DNA of 64,000 nt from positions 89,117 through 153,116 of the forward strand of contig JAGQYM010000002.1 of the NCBI GenBank assembly GCA_020436085.1, given 5' to 3'. The translations under genes and the position numbers were made by a program. Below the pieces are notes generated by a model. The model was not told the DNA's origin. It made no database searches and saw only the letters and a program-made list of their open reading frames with translations. This document shows positions 42,666-51,114 of this stretch, piece by piece. The stretch's first letter is position 1; each line of letters opens with the position of its first letter. The DNA is from Cyclobacteriaceae bacterium (GTDB lineage: Bacteria; Bacteroidota; Bacteroidia; Cytophagales; Cyclobacteriaceae).

Positions 42666-43832
42666 ATGAAATCTCAAATATCTCGCAGAGATTGGTTTAA
42701 ATCTTCCGCAGCGCTCACGGCTGGTCTCACATTGACACCAGCATTAATTAATAATCTATTCGCTGGTCCCGTTAGCAAGGCTGAACGTGCTGACCGATTC
42801 GAATGGGGTATCAATCCATACTCAGCAAATGGCAATGTAAGATTGAATGCAAATGAAAACCCATACGGACCAAGCGAGAAAGCCCGCAAGGCAATTGTTG
42901 ATAATATGTCGGAAGGCAATCGTTATCCATTTCAAGCGCTGACTGATTTAAAGAAGATGGTAGCGGAGAAAGAAGGTGTGGATGTGGATCATATTCACAT
43001 GGGTGCGGGTTCTGGTGAGATTTTGTGTGAAGCGGGCGTAGCCTTTGGACTGAACAACGGAGAGATTCTTTCAGGCTTTCCAACGTTCACTGAGATGATG
43101 GATTATGCAGAAGTGTTCAATGCAAAATGGGATAAGGTGAATGTGAATGACAAGTTTGAATTTGATTACAGTGCCATGGCATCGCGAATCAATTCAAAAA
43201 CTAAGTTGATTTTTATTTGTAACCCAAATAACCCAACAGGCACACTTGTAGACCCTTCTATAGTATCTGGATTCTGCGAAGAGGTATCGAAAAAAGTGCC
43301 GGTTTATTCTGATGAGGCTTACCTCGAGTTTCTTGAACCTGAAATGCAGAAGAAGGTTTCGAATATAGAGATGGTGAGACAAGGCAAGAATGTGGTGGTG
43401 TCAAGAACGTTTTCTAAAATATACGGATTGGCGGGTCTTCGCATTGGCTATATCGTTGCTAAGCCAGACCTGATCAAGAAAATTTCTCAGTATCAGATGG
43501 GCATTCCAATTAGCCAGCATGCAATTGCTGCCGCTAAGGCTAGCCTGGGTGACGAGGACTTCATGAAGTTGAGTCGTACCAAGAATGCCGAAGCGAGAGC
43601 TCATCTGGAAGGCTATCTCAAAAAGAAAGGCTACAACTTCGGTAAGTCACATACCAACTTTATGTTCTACAATGCCCCTATCGATGGCAAGACAATCCTG
43701 TCCAAGATGAGGCAAAAAAATATCCTTATGCGAATCTGGGATTACAAGGACAAAGAATGGTGCCGCGTAAGTATCGGAACGCTGGAAGAGATGAAGCAGT
43801 TTACAGCTGCTTTTGACGAGGTAGTAGCCTGA
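42666..43832 (+). CDS. Tat-exported PLP-dependent aminotransferase (HisC-like)
   Basis: The 388-residue protein starts at the ATG at 42666 with a twin-arginine signal: SRRDWFK followed by a hydrophobic stretch and an AG cleavage region near 35. The rest is a class I/II aminotransferase of the histidinol-phosphate branch: NENPYGPSEKAR, GAGSGEILCEAG, NPNNPTGTLV, YSDEAYLEF, the PLP lysine in SRTFSKIYGLAGLRIGY, and RIWDYKDKEWCRVSIG near the end. The signal implies folding with PLP in the cytoplasm and export to the periplasm, odd for a histidine-pathway enzyme, so its real substrate is probably different. The open frame from 42624 adds 14 residues before the Tat signal and is unlikely. Confidence 0.88.
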   Translation: MKSQISRRDWFKSSAALTAGLTLTPALINNLFAGPVSKAERADRFEWGINPYSANGNVRLNANENPYGPSEKARKAIVDNMSEGNRYPFQALTDLKKMVAEKEGVDVDHIHMGAGSGEILCEAGVAFGLNNGEILSGFPTFTEMMDYAEVFNAKWDKVNVNDKFEFDYSAMASRINSKTKLIFICNPNNPTGTLVDPSIVSGFCEEVSKKVPVYSDEAYLEFLEPEMQKKVSNIEMVRQGKNVVVSRTFSKIYGLAGLRIGYIVAKPDLIKKISQYQMGIPISQHAIAAAKASLGDEDFMKLSRTKNAEARAHLEGYLKKKGYNFGKSHTNFMFYNAPIDGKTILSKMRQKNILMRIWDYKDKEWCRVSIGTLEEMKQFTAAFDEVVA

Positions 43833-43838
43833 TATTAA

Positions 43839-44966
43839 TTAAGCAGCAGCACTTGCAACAGCAGGTGTCATGCCCATGGTGGTGTCCTTCTTGCCAAGCT
43901 CTTTTAGCACTCGGTAGTGACCAACCATAGCATCCATGAAAGTTGCTTTGGATTTGTAAGGAAGACCAAATTCCTCTGCGGTCTGTTTTACAATTTCTGA
44001 AAGCTTCTTGTAGTGAACATGACACACATTGGAGAACAAGTGATGCTCTACTTGATAATTCAATCCTCCAACGTACCACGATAACAGCCAGTTGTTCTGT
44101 GCGAAGTTTGTGGTAGTATAAAGCTGATGAATAGCCCAGGTGTTGTAGATGTTCCCTCCTTCGTCAGGCAGCGGATATTCTGTGCCATCAACCACATGGG
44201 CGGGCTGGAAAATAATTGCGAGAATAAATCCAGCAACGTAATGCATCACAAAAAATCCTATCAACACCTGCCACCATGTAAACGGCAGGACTAAAATTGG
44301 CAGAGCAATCATGTAGCCGTAATAGAAAAGTTTTGAGCCAATAAGAATTGCCCATTCCTTTCCCGCGTTGGTCTTCTGCTTTTTTACCAACCCATCGTTG
44401 TTGTATCTTATCAACCTTCCGTAGTCCTTGAAGACAATCCACACGAATGTGAGTAGGCCGTAGAAAAACCAGGCGTAGAGAAACTGGAAACGGTGAAATG
44501 GTTTCCATTTTGTGTGTGGTGAAAATCGGAGAACACCACGTGGGGTGATATCCTCATCAACTCCTTCTATGTTAGTGAACGTATGATGCAATACATTATG
44601 CTGAACTTTCCAGTTGAAAGCATTGCCGCCAACCACGTTCAGAGAATATCCAAGCAGGTCATTGACCCATGGTTTGTTGCTATAGGCCCCATGATTTGCA
44701 TCGTGCATCACCGACATACCGATTCCAGCAAGCCCGATTCCCATCACAGCATAAAGTGAAAGCAAAATCAGAAGTGAGGATGGAGCGCCTGACAGAATAA
44801 AAGCATACGGCACGAAATAAAGCGAAAACATCACGACAGTTTTCAACACCATCGCACCATTCGCGTTGCGGCTAATGTTGTTTGACTTAAAATACTGATT
44901 TACCCGCTGGTTGAGGGTAGTGAAGAAGTCGTGTTGCTTGGAAACAAACTTGATCGTTTGATGCAT
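43839..44966 (-). CDS. Membrane fatty acid desaturase
   Basis: The 375-residue protein is a di-iron acyl desaturase with the three histidine boxes: HDANH (88-92), HNVLHH (123-128) and the late QVEHH in YQVEHHLFSNV. The QxxHH third box is that of front-end/linoleoyl-CoA (delta-6-type) desaturases. Four or more membrane helices lie between the boxes. No cytochrome b5 domain is fused. It would adjust membrane fluidity. Its 3' end meets the aminotransferase gene tail to tail (6-base gap). A -7 promoter box lies at 45040-45047, about 73 bases upstream. Confidence 0.9.
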   Translation of the reverse strand: MHQTIKFVSKQHDFFTTLNQRVNQYFKSNNISRNANGAMVLKTVVMFSLYFVPYAFILSGAPSSLLILLSLYAVMGIGLAGIGMSVMHDANHGAYSNKPWVNDLLGYSLNVVGGNAFNWKVQHNVLHHTFTNIEGVDEDITPRGVLRFSPHTKWKPFHRFQFLYAWFFYGLLTFVWIVFKDYGRLIRYNNDGLVKKQKTNAGKEWAILIGSKLFYYGYMIALPILVLPFTWWQVLIGFFVMHYVAGFILAIIFQPAHVVDGTEYPLPDEGGNIYNTWAIHQLYTTTNFAQNNWLLSWYVGGLNYQVEHHLFSNVCHVHYKKLSEIVKQTAEEFGLPYKSKATFMDAMVGHYRVLKELGKKDTTMGMTPAVASAAA

Positions 44967-45039
44967 GCGGACGTTTTAGGTTGAACCGTTCGCAATCAAT
45001 TTTGGCGAAAATTGACGCGCGGCATGTTTGATTAAACGT

Positions 45040-45047
45040 CAAATGTA
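45040..45047 (-). promoter_or_regulatory. -7 element upstream of the desaturase gene
   Basis: The minus strand reads TACATTTG, an exact match, 73 bases before the ATG. The remaining leader has no gene and could hold cold- or lipid-responsive control, which is conjecture. Confidence 0.45.
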
Positions 45048-45131
45048 ATAATTACACCGTCAATAACGGCTGTTAGCAGTCATAACTTTGCCTATTTGGG
45101 GACAGAAAATGCCTGATTTTCAGGATAATGG

Positions 45132-45791
45132 CTACACCAGCTCCGCAATCACGGTTTTGCCTCCGGTGGTTTTGTCTCCCACTTTCACCTTTACTACCGA
45201 ATCAAGGGGTAAGAAAACATCCACGCGCGAACCGAATTTGATGAAGCCAAATTCCTCGCCTTGCTGGAGTGACTGTCCTTCGGTAACGTAGCATTTGATT
45301 CTTCGCGCAAGAGCACCAGCAATCTGACGGAACAATACTTCAGTGCCGTTTTTCATTTTGGCTACCACCGTTGTTCTTTCATTTTCAGTGCTCGACTTTG
45401 GATGCCACGCGACCAAATATTTACCTGGGTGATATTTGTAATAACTGATTGATCCCTCAACGGGCATGCGGTTGACATGGACATTGATGGGTGACATGAA
45501 AATTGAAATTTGTCTTCGCCTTTCTTTCAGGTACTCTGTCTCTTCTGTTTCCTCAATTACTACCACTTTACCATCGGCTGGTGCGATGACTTGCTTTTCA
45601 TCTTGAGCAACCGTAAAAATCGGATTCCGGAAAAATTGAAGGATGAGTAGAAAAAAAATAACAGTTGCGGTCAACGTTAACACATGCGCTGCATTTGCAA
45701 GCGGAAAATAGTATCGAACCAAAAGATTGATGGCTATGAACACAATCAATAGAATGATCAGTAAGGTCCGTCCTTCTTTGTGAATAGTCAT
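45132..45791 (-). CDS. psd: Phosphatidylserine decarboxylase family protein
   Basis: Psd makes phosphatidylethanolamine from phosphatidylserine at the inner membrane, using a self-made pyruvoyl group. The 219-residue short form (ATG at 45791, MTIHKEGRT) has one or two N-terminal membrane helices (about 10-50), DGKVVVIEE, ISIFMSPINVHVNR and the self-cleavage motif GS in FIKFGSRVDVFLP near the C-terminus. The open frame from 45854 adds 21 residues across a promoter box and is unlikely. It is of the archetidylserine/phosphatidylserine decarboxylase-related short type. Confidence 0.92.
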   Translation of the reverse strand: MTIHKEGRTLLIILLIVFIAINLLVRYYFPLANAAHVLTLTATVIFFLLILQFFRNPIFTVAQDEKQVIAPADGKVVVIEETEETEYLKERRRQISIFMSPINVHVNRMPVEGSISYYKYHPGKYLVAWHPKSSTENERTTVVAKMKNGTEVLFRQIAGALARRIKCYVTEGQSLQQGEEFGFIKFGSRVDVFLPLDSVVKVKVGDKTTGGKTVIAELV

Positions 45792-45818
45792 GTCTTTGTG
45801 TCTACTTTTATTGAGCCT

Positions 45819-45826
45819 CAAAATTA
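45819..45826 (-). promoter_or_regulatory. -7 element for psd
   Basis: The minus strand reads TAATTTTG, an exact TAnnTTTG match, 27 bases before the psd ATG and just downstream of the terminator of the preceding gene. Confidence 0.5.
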
Positions 45827-45844
45827 AGGCATTCTGTATAAAAA

Positions 45845-45870
45845 GAACACGCACCTTTCGATGCGTGTTC
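45845..45870 (-). terminator. Rho-independent terminator after the Glu/Leu dehydrogenase gene
   Basis: A perfect 9-bp stem (45845-45853 with 45862-45870, GAACACGCA / TGCGTGTTC) with an 8-base loop; on the minus strand it is followed by TTTTTA. It separates the dehydrogenase gene from psd. Confidence 0.8.
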
Positions 45871-45893
45871 CAGTTTTTTGAGATTCTAACTTT

Positions 45894-47168
45894 TTAGAAA
45901 CCTCCGCGATACTTGTATGTCTTGGCCACCTTGTCGATAGCTACCATATATGCAGCAATTCTTAAAGGCACCTTGTATTCAACTGAAGTTTTGTAAACGT
46001 GATCAAACGCATCCTTCATAATGCGATCGGACCTTCTGTTTACGCGCTCAGCAGTCCATTTATATCCAAGCCTGTTTTGCACCCACTCAAAATAAGATAC
46101 AGTAACCCCTCCAGCATTTGCAAGGATGTCAGGCGCAACGATAATTCCTTTTTCATTGATGATATTATCCGCTTTTGATGAAGTCGGCCCGTTGGCACCT
46201 TCCACGATCAACTTAGCCTGGATTTTATCTGCATTATTTCCAGTAATAACATCTTCGGTGGCAGCGGGCACCAGCAGATCTACTGGGAGTGTTAATATTT
46301 CAGTGCCGGAGATTTTCTCAGCGTCTTTAAAACCGTCAAGCGTACCCTTATTGGCATCACGATATTTCACTGCCGCTTCAATGTCAATTCCGTTTGAATT
46401 GTAATAAGCGCTATTAAGATCACTGATCGCAACAACCTTCAATCCGCGCTCGGCAAGCAATCTTGCTGCCCATGACCCTACGTTACCAAATCCTTGAACC
46501 GCACATGTCGCGTTGTAAGGATTGATTTTCAATTTCTGCATGGCTGACATCGCAGTCACCATTACGCCACGACCGGTTGCTTCTGTCCGGCCAAGTGATC
46601 CGCCCAACACGATTGGCTTTCCGGTCACTACCGCGTTCACGGTCATACCTTGCGTTCTGGAATATTCGTCCATCAGCCAGGCCATTTCTCTTGGCCCAGT
46701 TCCCATATCTGGGGCGGGAATGTCTTTGTCCGGACCGAAAATGTCGATCATCGCTAGGGTGTATGACCTCATTAATCGCTCGATCTCACCAGCTGACATT
46801 TCACGAGGGTTGCAGGCCACACCTCCTTTTGCACCACCATACGGAATATCGACAACAGCGCATTTCCAGGTCATCCAGGCGGCCAGAGCTTTTACCTCAT
46901 CAAGGTTCACATGAGGGTCAAAACGGATGCCACCTTTAGAAGGTCCCAGAATGGTGGAGTGGATCACGCGGTAGCCTTCAAATACTTTGATGCTTCCGTC
47001 ATCCATCGTCACCGGCAGCGATACAATCGCTTGTCGGGCGGGCGACTTTAATACATTATAAACTTCATCATCAAGTCCCAGAATCTGCGAGGCAGTCTGA
47101 AATCGGGACATCATCGCCTCAAAGGGATTCTCCTTATCAAGGATAGGAGCGGGTTCTATATAAGCCAT
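45894..47168 (-). CDS. Glu/Leu/Phe/Val family amino acid dehydrogenase
   Basis: The 424-residue protein matches glutamate dehydrogenase-type enzymes, which deaminate glutamate to 2-oxoglutarate with NAD(P). It has the catalytic-site segment GPSKGGIRFDPHV, KCAVVDIPYGGAKGG, PDMGTGPREMAWLMDEY, the nucleotide-binding VQGFGNVGSWAARLL and the later EGANGPTSSKAD. Length 410-430 is that of the small hexameric GDH class. The GGIRF lysines and the TWKCAVV lysine are present. Coenzyme choice cannot be read safely; the residue after the dinucleotide fold beta-2 strand is aspartate (ISDLN), which favours NAD. It has its own promoter and terminator, so it is monocistronic. Confidence 0.92.
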   Translation of the reverse strand: MAYIEPAPILDKENPFEAMMSRFQTASQILGLDDEVYNVLKSPARQAIVSLPVTMDDGSIKVFEGYRVIHSTILGPSKGGIRFDPHVNLDEVKALAAWMTWKCAVVDIPYGGAKGGVACNPREMSAGEIERLMRSYTLAMIDIFGPDKDIPAPDMGTGPREMAWLMDEYSRTQGMTVNAVVTGKPIVLGGSLGRTEATGRGVMVTAMSAMQKLKINPYNATCAVQGFGNVGSWAARLLAERGLKVVAISDLNSAYYNSNGIDIEAAVKYRDANKGTLDGFKDAEKISGTEILTLPVDLLVPAATEDVITGNNADKIQAKLIVEGANGPTSSKADNIINEKGIIVAPDILANAGGVTVSYFEWVQNRLGYKWTAERVNRRSDRIMKDAFDHVYKTSVEYKVPLRIAAYMVAIDKVAKTYKYRGGF

Positions 47169-47214
47169 CAGAAAATGATCGTTTTTGGTCTTAATTCGGG
47201 TCCGAAAACGGGTG

Positions 47215-47242
47215 CAAAGATATAGAAATTAGGTAACGGCAA
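47215..47242 (-). promoter_or_regulatory. Consensus promoter of the amino acid dehydrogenase gene
   Basis: The minus strand has TTG (47242-47240), a 17-base spacer and TATCTTTG (47222-47215), both elements matching the Bacteroidota consensus. It lies 46 bases before the ATG. Confidence 0.65.
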
Positions 47243-47280
47243 TATTGGATTGCTACAAATGATTGGAGCGGCCGAGAGAC

Positions 47281-48111
47281 TTAAAAAATCTCCAAAAAAG
47301 CTACGATAAATGGTGCCGAAATCAATAGTCCATCAAATCGGTCGAGAAAACCGCCATGCCCCGGAAGGCTCTCGCCTGAATCTTTTATCTCTATGCTTCT
47401 CTTGAGTAAAGATTCGATCAAATCACCATAGATACCACCAATGATGATGATCACAGAGATAACCATCCATTGCCACATGGCGAGCGTATGAAAATAAGAT
47501 GCGATTCCCCAGGTAAACAGTAGAGCCAGCAGCGCTCCGCCTAGTGCACCTTCCCACGACTTCTTTGGCGAGATGCGTTCAAATAATTTTCGTCTGCCAA
47601 ACAGTGTGCCGGCAAAATAAGCCCCCGTATCACTTGCCCAAAGAATGAAAAGACAACCAAACATGATTTCATAGTTGTACTCACCATTTTCATAAACAGC
47701 GATGTTTAAGAGTGAAAAAGGCATGGCAACATAGAAAAGTCCAAGAAACATGTAGGCGATATTGGTAAAAGGTTTACGCTCAAACTTTTTATAGAGCTTG
47801 ATCAGGTAAACGAAAGACACAATGGGAAAAATGAGAAAATAATAGCGATATGAAATGTCTTCCTTTTCAATAAAAAAGGTGAGGCTGAAAATGAACATTC
47901 CGCAGATAGTCCCGAATGCTTTTTGTGGAACCATTCCGTCCAGTCCCGATAAATCATAGAACTCAAGCAACGTCAACAGACAAATGGCGAAGAAAACACC
48001 ATAGTAGGTCCATTCACCAAACACGATGCAAAAGACAATTACAGCAGCGCCTACCAAGGCGGTAATTATTCGCTGGGTCAGGTTATTATACTTTCGAAGG
48101 GCAGAGGTCAC
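47281..48111 (-). CDS. cdsA: Phosphatidate cytidylyltransferase
   Basis: CdsA makes CDP-diacylglycerol for phospholipid synthesis at the inner membrane. The 276 residues contain about eight membrane helices and the family signature SLLKRSIEIKDSGESLPGHG followed by GFLDRFD near the C-terminus. The start is GTG at 48111, overlapping the TGA of the upstream CPBP gene by 3 bases (GTGA), so translation is coupled. psd, a later step of the same lipid pathway, is 1.5 kb further on. Confidence 0.94.
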   Translation of the reverse strand: MTSALRKYNNLTQRIITALVGAAVIVFCIVFGEWTYYGVFFAICLLTLLEFYDLSGLDGMVPQKAFGTICGMFIFSLTFFIEKEDISYRYYFLIFPIVSFVYLIKLYKKFERKPFTNIAYMFLGLFYVAMPFSLLNIAVYENGEYNYEIMFGCLFILWASDTGAYFAGTLFGRRKLFERISPKKSWEGALGGALLALLFTWGIASYFHTLAMWQWMVISVIIIIGGIYGDLIESLLKRSIEIKDSGESLPGHGGFLDRFDGLLISAPFIVAFLEIF

Positions 48112-49040
48112 AAAAAACTATTTTTCTCGCGGTGAAATTTTTTCAAATACAACAGTAATCCGAAGGTGATGATGGTAAACAGCGCAACCATAAATAATGG
48201 AGCTGATTCACCAGATTCCATGTTAATCGAAATGATTCCAAGATGGTAAAGGTAGACCATCAAAAGGGAAAATCCATTGTTCACAAAGTGTGCGAGCATG
48301 GGCACAATAATATTTCCAGACCAATAATACAGATAGCCAAACAACACCCCCAAAAGCATTCTGGGAATGAATCCGAAGAATTGCAGGTGGATGGCACTGA
48401 ACATGATCGCTGAAATCCAGATGGCAGCATGAATGTTTCCCGTAGCACGTTGAAGCTCCGGTTGCAGCATTCCACGGAAGACCAACTCTTCACCAATACC
48501 TGGTATAAGGGCAATCACAACAAAGGCGACCATAAAATTTTCGAAGGAATCGAAAGTTGTCAGGTAAGTGGTAAGCTCAGCTGCAATGTCTTCCTTTTCT
48601 CTGGCCCACGACTCAAGGCCTTTAAGAAAATCAGGCATCGTCATTGAGGCATTCCATTCAATGATGAATGTATTTGGAATCATAAAAAGAATCACGACCA
48701 CAGTGGTGATCAGCACACTTTGGCTATACAAGGGCTTGTCCTTCACCAATAACAACACACTCTTCTTTTCGAAACCAAGTATGTACAGTGAGGGCACCAC
48801 AATCAAACCAATAAGTGTGGCGCAACCCTGTATAATAAACAATGGTATTCTCAGACCCGGGTATTCAGTTGGAGATGCCAGCTGAGATTGGAGTGTCAAC
48901 AAGTCTCCATCAAAAAAAGGAAGTGCTACTATGAAGCCAATGATGGGCCCGATTGCGATAAACCCCAACATCGCAGACAAAAAAATCAAAATGACGGAAA
49001 TCCAGGCAGGTCGTTCGGTACTGAAGAGCTCGCTACTCAT
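48108..49040 (-). CDS. CPBP family intramembrane glutamic metalloprotease
   Basis: The 310-residue protein (ATG at 49040, MSSELFSTERPAW) has about eight membrane helices. The CPBP/Rce1 motifs are present: GEELVFRGMLQPEL (EExxxR) and SAIMFSAIHLQF (FxxxH), with a third conserved AHFVNNGFS region. Members process prenylated or other membrane proteins, and in bacteria often unknown substrates. The open frame from 49058 adds six residues starting with TTG and overlaps a promoter-like box. It is translationally coupled to cdsA. Confidence 0.88.
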   Translation of the reverse strand: MSSELFSTERPAWISVILIFLSAMLGFIAIGPIIGFIVALPFFDGDLLTLQSQLASPTEYPGLRIPLFIIQGCATLIGLIVVPSLYILGFEKKSVLLLVKDKPLYSQSVLITTVVVILFMIPNTFIIEWNASMTMPDFLKGLESWAREKEDIAAELTTYLTTFDSFENFMVAFVVIALIPGIGEELVFRGMLQPELQRATGNIHAAIWISAIMFSAIHLQFFGFIPRMLLGVLFGYLYYWSGNIIVPMLAHFVNNGFSLLMVYLYHLGIISINMESGESAPLFMVALFTIITFGLLLYLKKFHREKNSFL

Positions 49041-49055
49041 ATCGGGGCTTAGTCT

Positions 49056-49087
49056 CAAAAATCAGTAAATTTGTATCCGCTTTTCAA
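49056..49087 (-). promoter_or_regulatory. Probable promoter of the CPBP–cdsA unit
   Basis: The minus strand has TTG (49087-49085), a 21-base spacer and GATTTTTG (49063-49056), seven of eight matches, 15 bases before the ATG at 49040. It overlaps the divergent dusB promoter region. Confidence 0.4.
49066..49073 (+). promoter_or_regulatory. -7 element for dusB
   Basis: TAAATTTG is an exact TAnnTTTG match, 28 bases before the dusB ATG, and lies back to back with the CPBP promoter. Confidence 0.5.
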
Positions 49088-49101
49088 AGGGCGGCACTAA
49101 T

Positions 49102-50094
49102 ATGGCAAAAATCGGCAATATAGCTCTAGGAGACTTCCCCTTGCTGCTCGCGCCTATGGAGGACGTGAGTGATCCGCCTTTTCGTGCCGTCTGCAAGGAG
49201 GGAGGTGCCGACCTGATGTACACAGAATTCATATCGTCAGAGGGCCTCATACGGGATGCCGCCAAAAGCAGACAAAAGCTGGATATTTTCGAATATGAAA
49301 GGCCCATCGGAATCCAATTGTTTGGTGGTGAAATTGACCACATGGTGCAGTCCGCTGAAATTGCTACGCAAGCAAATCCGGATTTGATCGATATCAATTA
49401 CGGCTGCCCTGTCAAAGCCGTGGCGTGCAAGGGTGCAGGGGCTGCCTTACTTCAGGATATTCCAAAAATGGTGAAGATGACTGAAGCGATCGTGAAATGT
49501 ACACACCTTCCGGTGACCGTGAAAACAAGATTAGGATGGGATGATCAAACCAAAAACGTAACCGAAGTAGCGGAACGCCTTCAGGATATTGGTATCAAAG
49601 CACTTACTATTCACGGGCGAACAAGAGTGCAGATGTACAAGGGCACTGCCGATTGGACGTTGATTGGTGAAATAAAAAATAATCCTCGAATTCAAATTCC
49701 AATCTTCGGTAACGGTGATATTGATTCACCAGAGAAAGCATTGGAATACAAGGACCAATATGGTGTTGACGGCATTATGATTGGCCGTGCCGCGATCGGT
49801 AATCCCTGGGTGTTTAATCAGATGAAACATTTCTTTGAAACGAGAAGTCATCTTCAGCCACCTACAATTGAGGAGAGAGTAAACGTAGTAAAACGTCATC
49901 TTGATTTTTCGGTAAGATGGAAGGGAGAACGTCTGGGCATTCTGGAAATGAGACGTCATTACTCCAACTACTTCAGAGGCTTGCCGAATTTCAAACCGGT
50001 CCGCACTCAACTTGTTGAATCTTTAAGTCTGGCAGAAATCAACTCACTTCTGGAAGGTCTCATTGAGCAGTACGCTGGTGTGTTAGCTGCATAG
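49102..50094 (+). CDS. dusB: tRNA-dihydrouridine synthase DusB
   Basis: DusB reduces uridines in tRNA with FMN and NADPH. The 330 residues show APMEDVSDPPFRAVCKEGGA at the start of the TIM barrel, the catalytic cysteine C102 in DINYGCPVKAVACKGAGAAL, TVKTRLGWDD, the FMN-binding LTIHGRTRVQMYKG and FGNGDIDSPEKALE ... GIMIGRAAIGNPW. A C-terminal helical domain follows. Length is as expected. The EamA transporter gene follows after 67 bases with its own promoter-like element. Confidence 0.94.
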   Translation: MAKIGNIALGDFPLLLAPMEDVSDPPFRAVCKEGGADLMYTEFISSEGLIRDAAKSRQKLDIFEYERPIGIQLFGGEIDHMVQSAEIATQANPDLIDINYGCPVKAVACKGAGAALLQDIPKMVKMTEAIVKCTHLPVTVKTRLGWDDQTKNVTEVAERLQDIGIKALTIHGRTRVQMYKGTADWTLIGEIKNNPRIQIPIFGNGDIDSPEKALEYKDQYGVDGIMIGRAAIGNPWVFNQMKHFFETRSHLQPPTIEERVNVVKRHLDFSVRWKGERLGILEMRRHYSNYFRGLPNFKPVRTQLVESLSLAEINSLLEGLIEQYAGVLAA

Positions 50095-50116
50095 TTTTTT
50101 TAGCAAGAATCCGTAT

Positions 50117-50146
50117 TTGAAATCGCAACCGGATTTCCAATCTTTG
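50117..50146 (+). promoter_or_regulatory. Probable promoter of the EamA transporter gene
   Basis: TTG (50117-50119), a 19-base spacer and AATCTTTG (50139-50146), seven of eight matches, end 15 bases before the ATG at 50162. Confidence 0.45.
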
Positions 50147-50161
50147 CGCACTTCCATTTCC

Positions 50162-51043
50162 ATGTCTGAAAAAAGGGACCTCACTGCCGTAATTCTTCTG
50201 GTCGTTCTCGCGCTTATCTGGGGCACCTCTTTCATCCTCATTAAGAAAGGATTGATGTCATTTTCTCCAGATGAGGTAGCATCGCTTAGAGTCGCGTCAG
50301 CTGCGCTGTTTGTTTTGCCCGTAGCGCTGACACGGTTGAAAGGACTCACTGGAAGAGATTACAGCAAATTATTGCTTTCTGGATTGATCGGAATTTTTAT
50401 TCCTTCGTTCCTTTTTTCATTCGCGCAAACGCGCCTTGACAGCTCCATTGCTGGAGTGATGAATAGCCTTACACCTATTTGGACTATGATCATCGGGGCT
50501 GCATTATTTTCTCAGCGTTTCCGTGGAATTGCCATCGTTGGAACAATTGTGGGATTTACTGGCACAGTTGTGTTAATACTTACCAATGCGGATGGGATAT
50601 CAGGTCAATTCAATGCGTACGCGCTTCTTGTAATACTGGCTACAGTTCTGTACGGTTCCAATCTCAACTTGATCAAGTTTAAAATCGAACACATCAGTTC
50701 ACTTACGATTACTACAGTTTCGGTAATGTTGATTGGTCCACCAGCGTTGATCTATCTCCTTGGGTTTACGGAATTCCTTCCCAAACTATCCGCGGTTCCT
50801 GGTGCATGGAGGTCTTTTGGGTTTGTAGTAATTCTTGGTTTGATGAGCACGGCAGTCGCTACAGTAGTGTTTAATAAATTGGTGAAAACAAATTCCCCAT
50901 TGTTTGCCAGCTCGGTCACCTATCTCATACCCATCGTGGCTGTGATGTGGGGTGTTATTGATGGCGAACATCTGTTAACAGGACATTATATCGGCATGAT
51001 TCTAATCATTGGCGGAGTATATCTGGCTAACCGTAAGAGGTAA
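50162..51043 (+). CDS. EamA/DMT family membrane transporter
   Basis: The 293-residue protein (ATG at 50162, MSEKRDLTAV) has ten predicted membrane helices in two EamA repeats. The first repeat starts with LALIWGTSFILIKKGL and the second with LLVILATVLYGSNLNLIK; both are typical of drug/metabolite exporters. The open frame from 50117 would place 15 residues across the promoter-like box and is not favoured. The substrate is unknown; amino acids or metabolites are common in this family. Confidence 0.88.
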   Translation: MSEKRDLTAVILLVVLALIWGTSFILIKKGLMSFSPDEVASLRVASAALFVLPVALTRLKGLTGRDYSKLLLSGLIGIFIPSFLFSFAQTRLDSSIAGVMNSLTPIWTMIIGAALFSQRFRGIAIVGTIVGFTGTVVLILTNADGISGQFNAYALLVILATVLYGSNLNLIKFKIEHISSLTITTVSVMLIGPPALIYLLGFTEFLPKLSAVPGAWRSFGFVVILGLMSTAVATVVFNKLVKTNSPLFASSVTYLIPIVAVMWGVIDGEHLLTGHYIGMILIIGGVYLANRKR

Positions 51044-51114
51044 GAAATACCCAAAGTGTCGGATCAGGCTGTAAAAGATCGTATCTTGAGCATCATCAAA
51101 TCACAACCTAAGAA

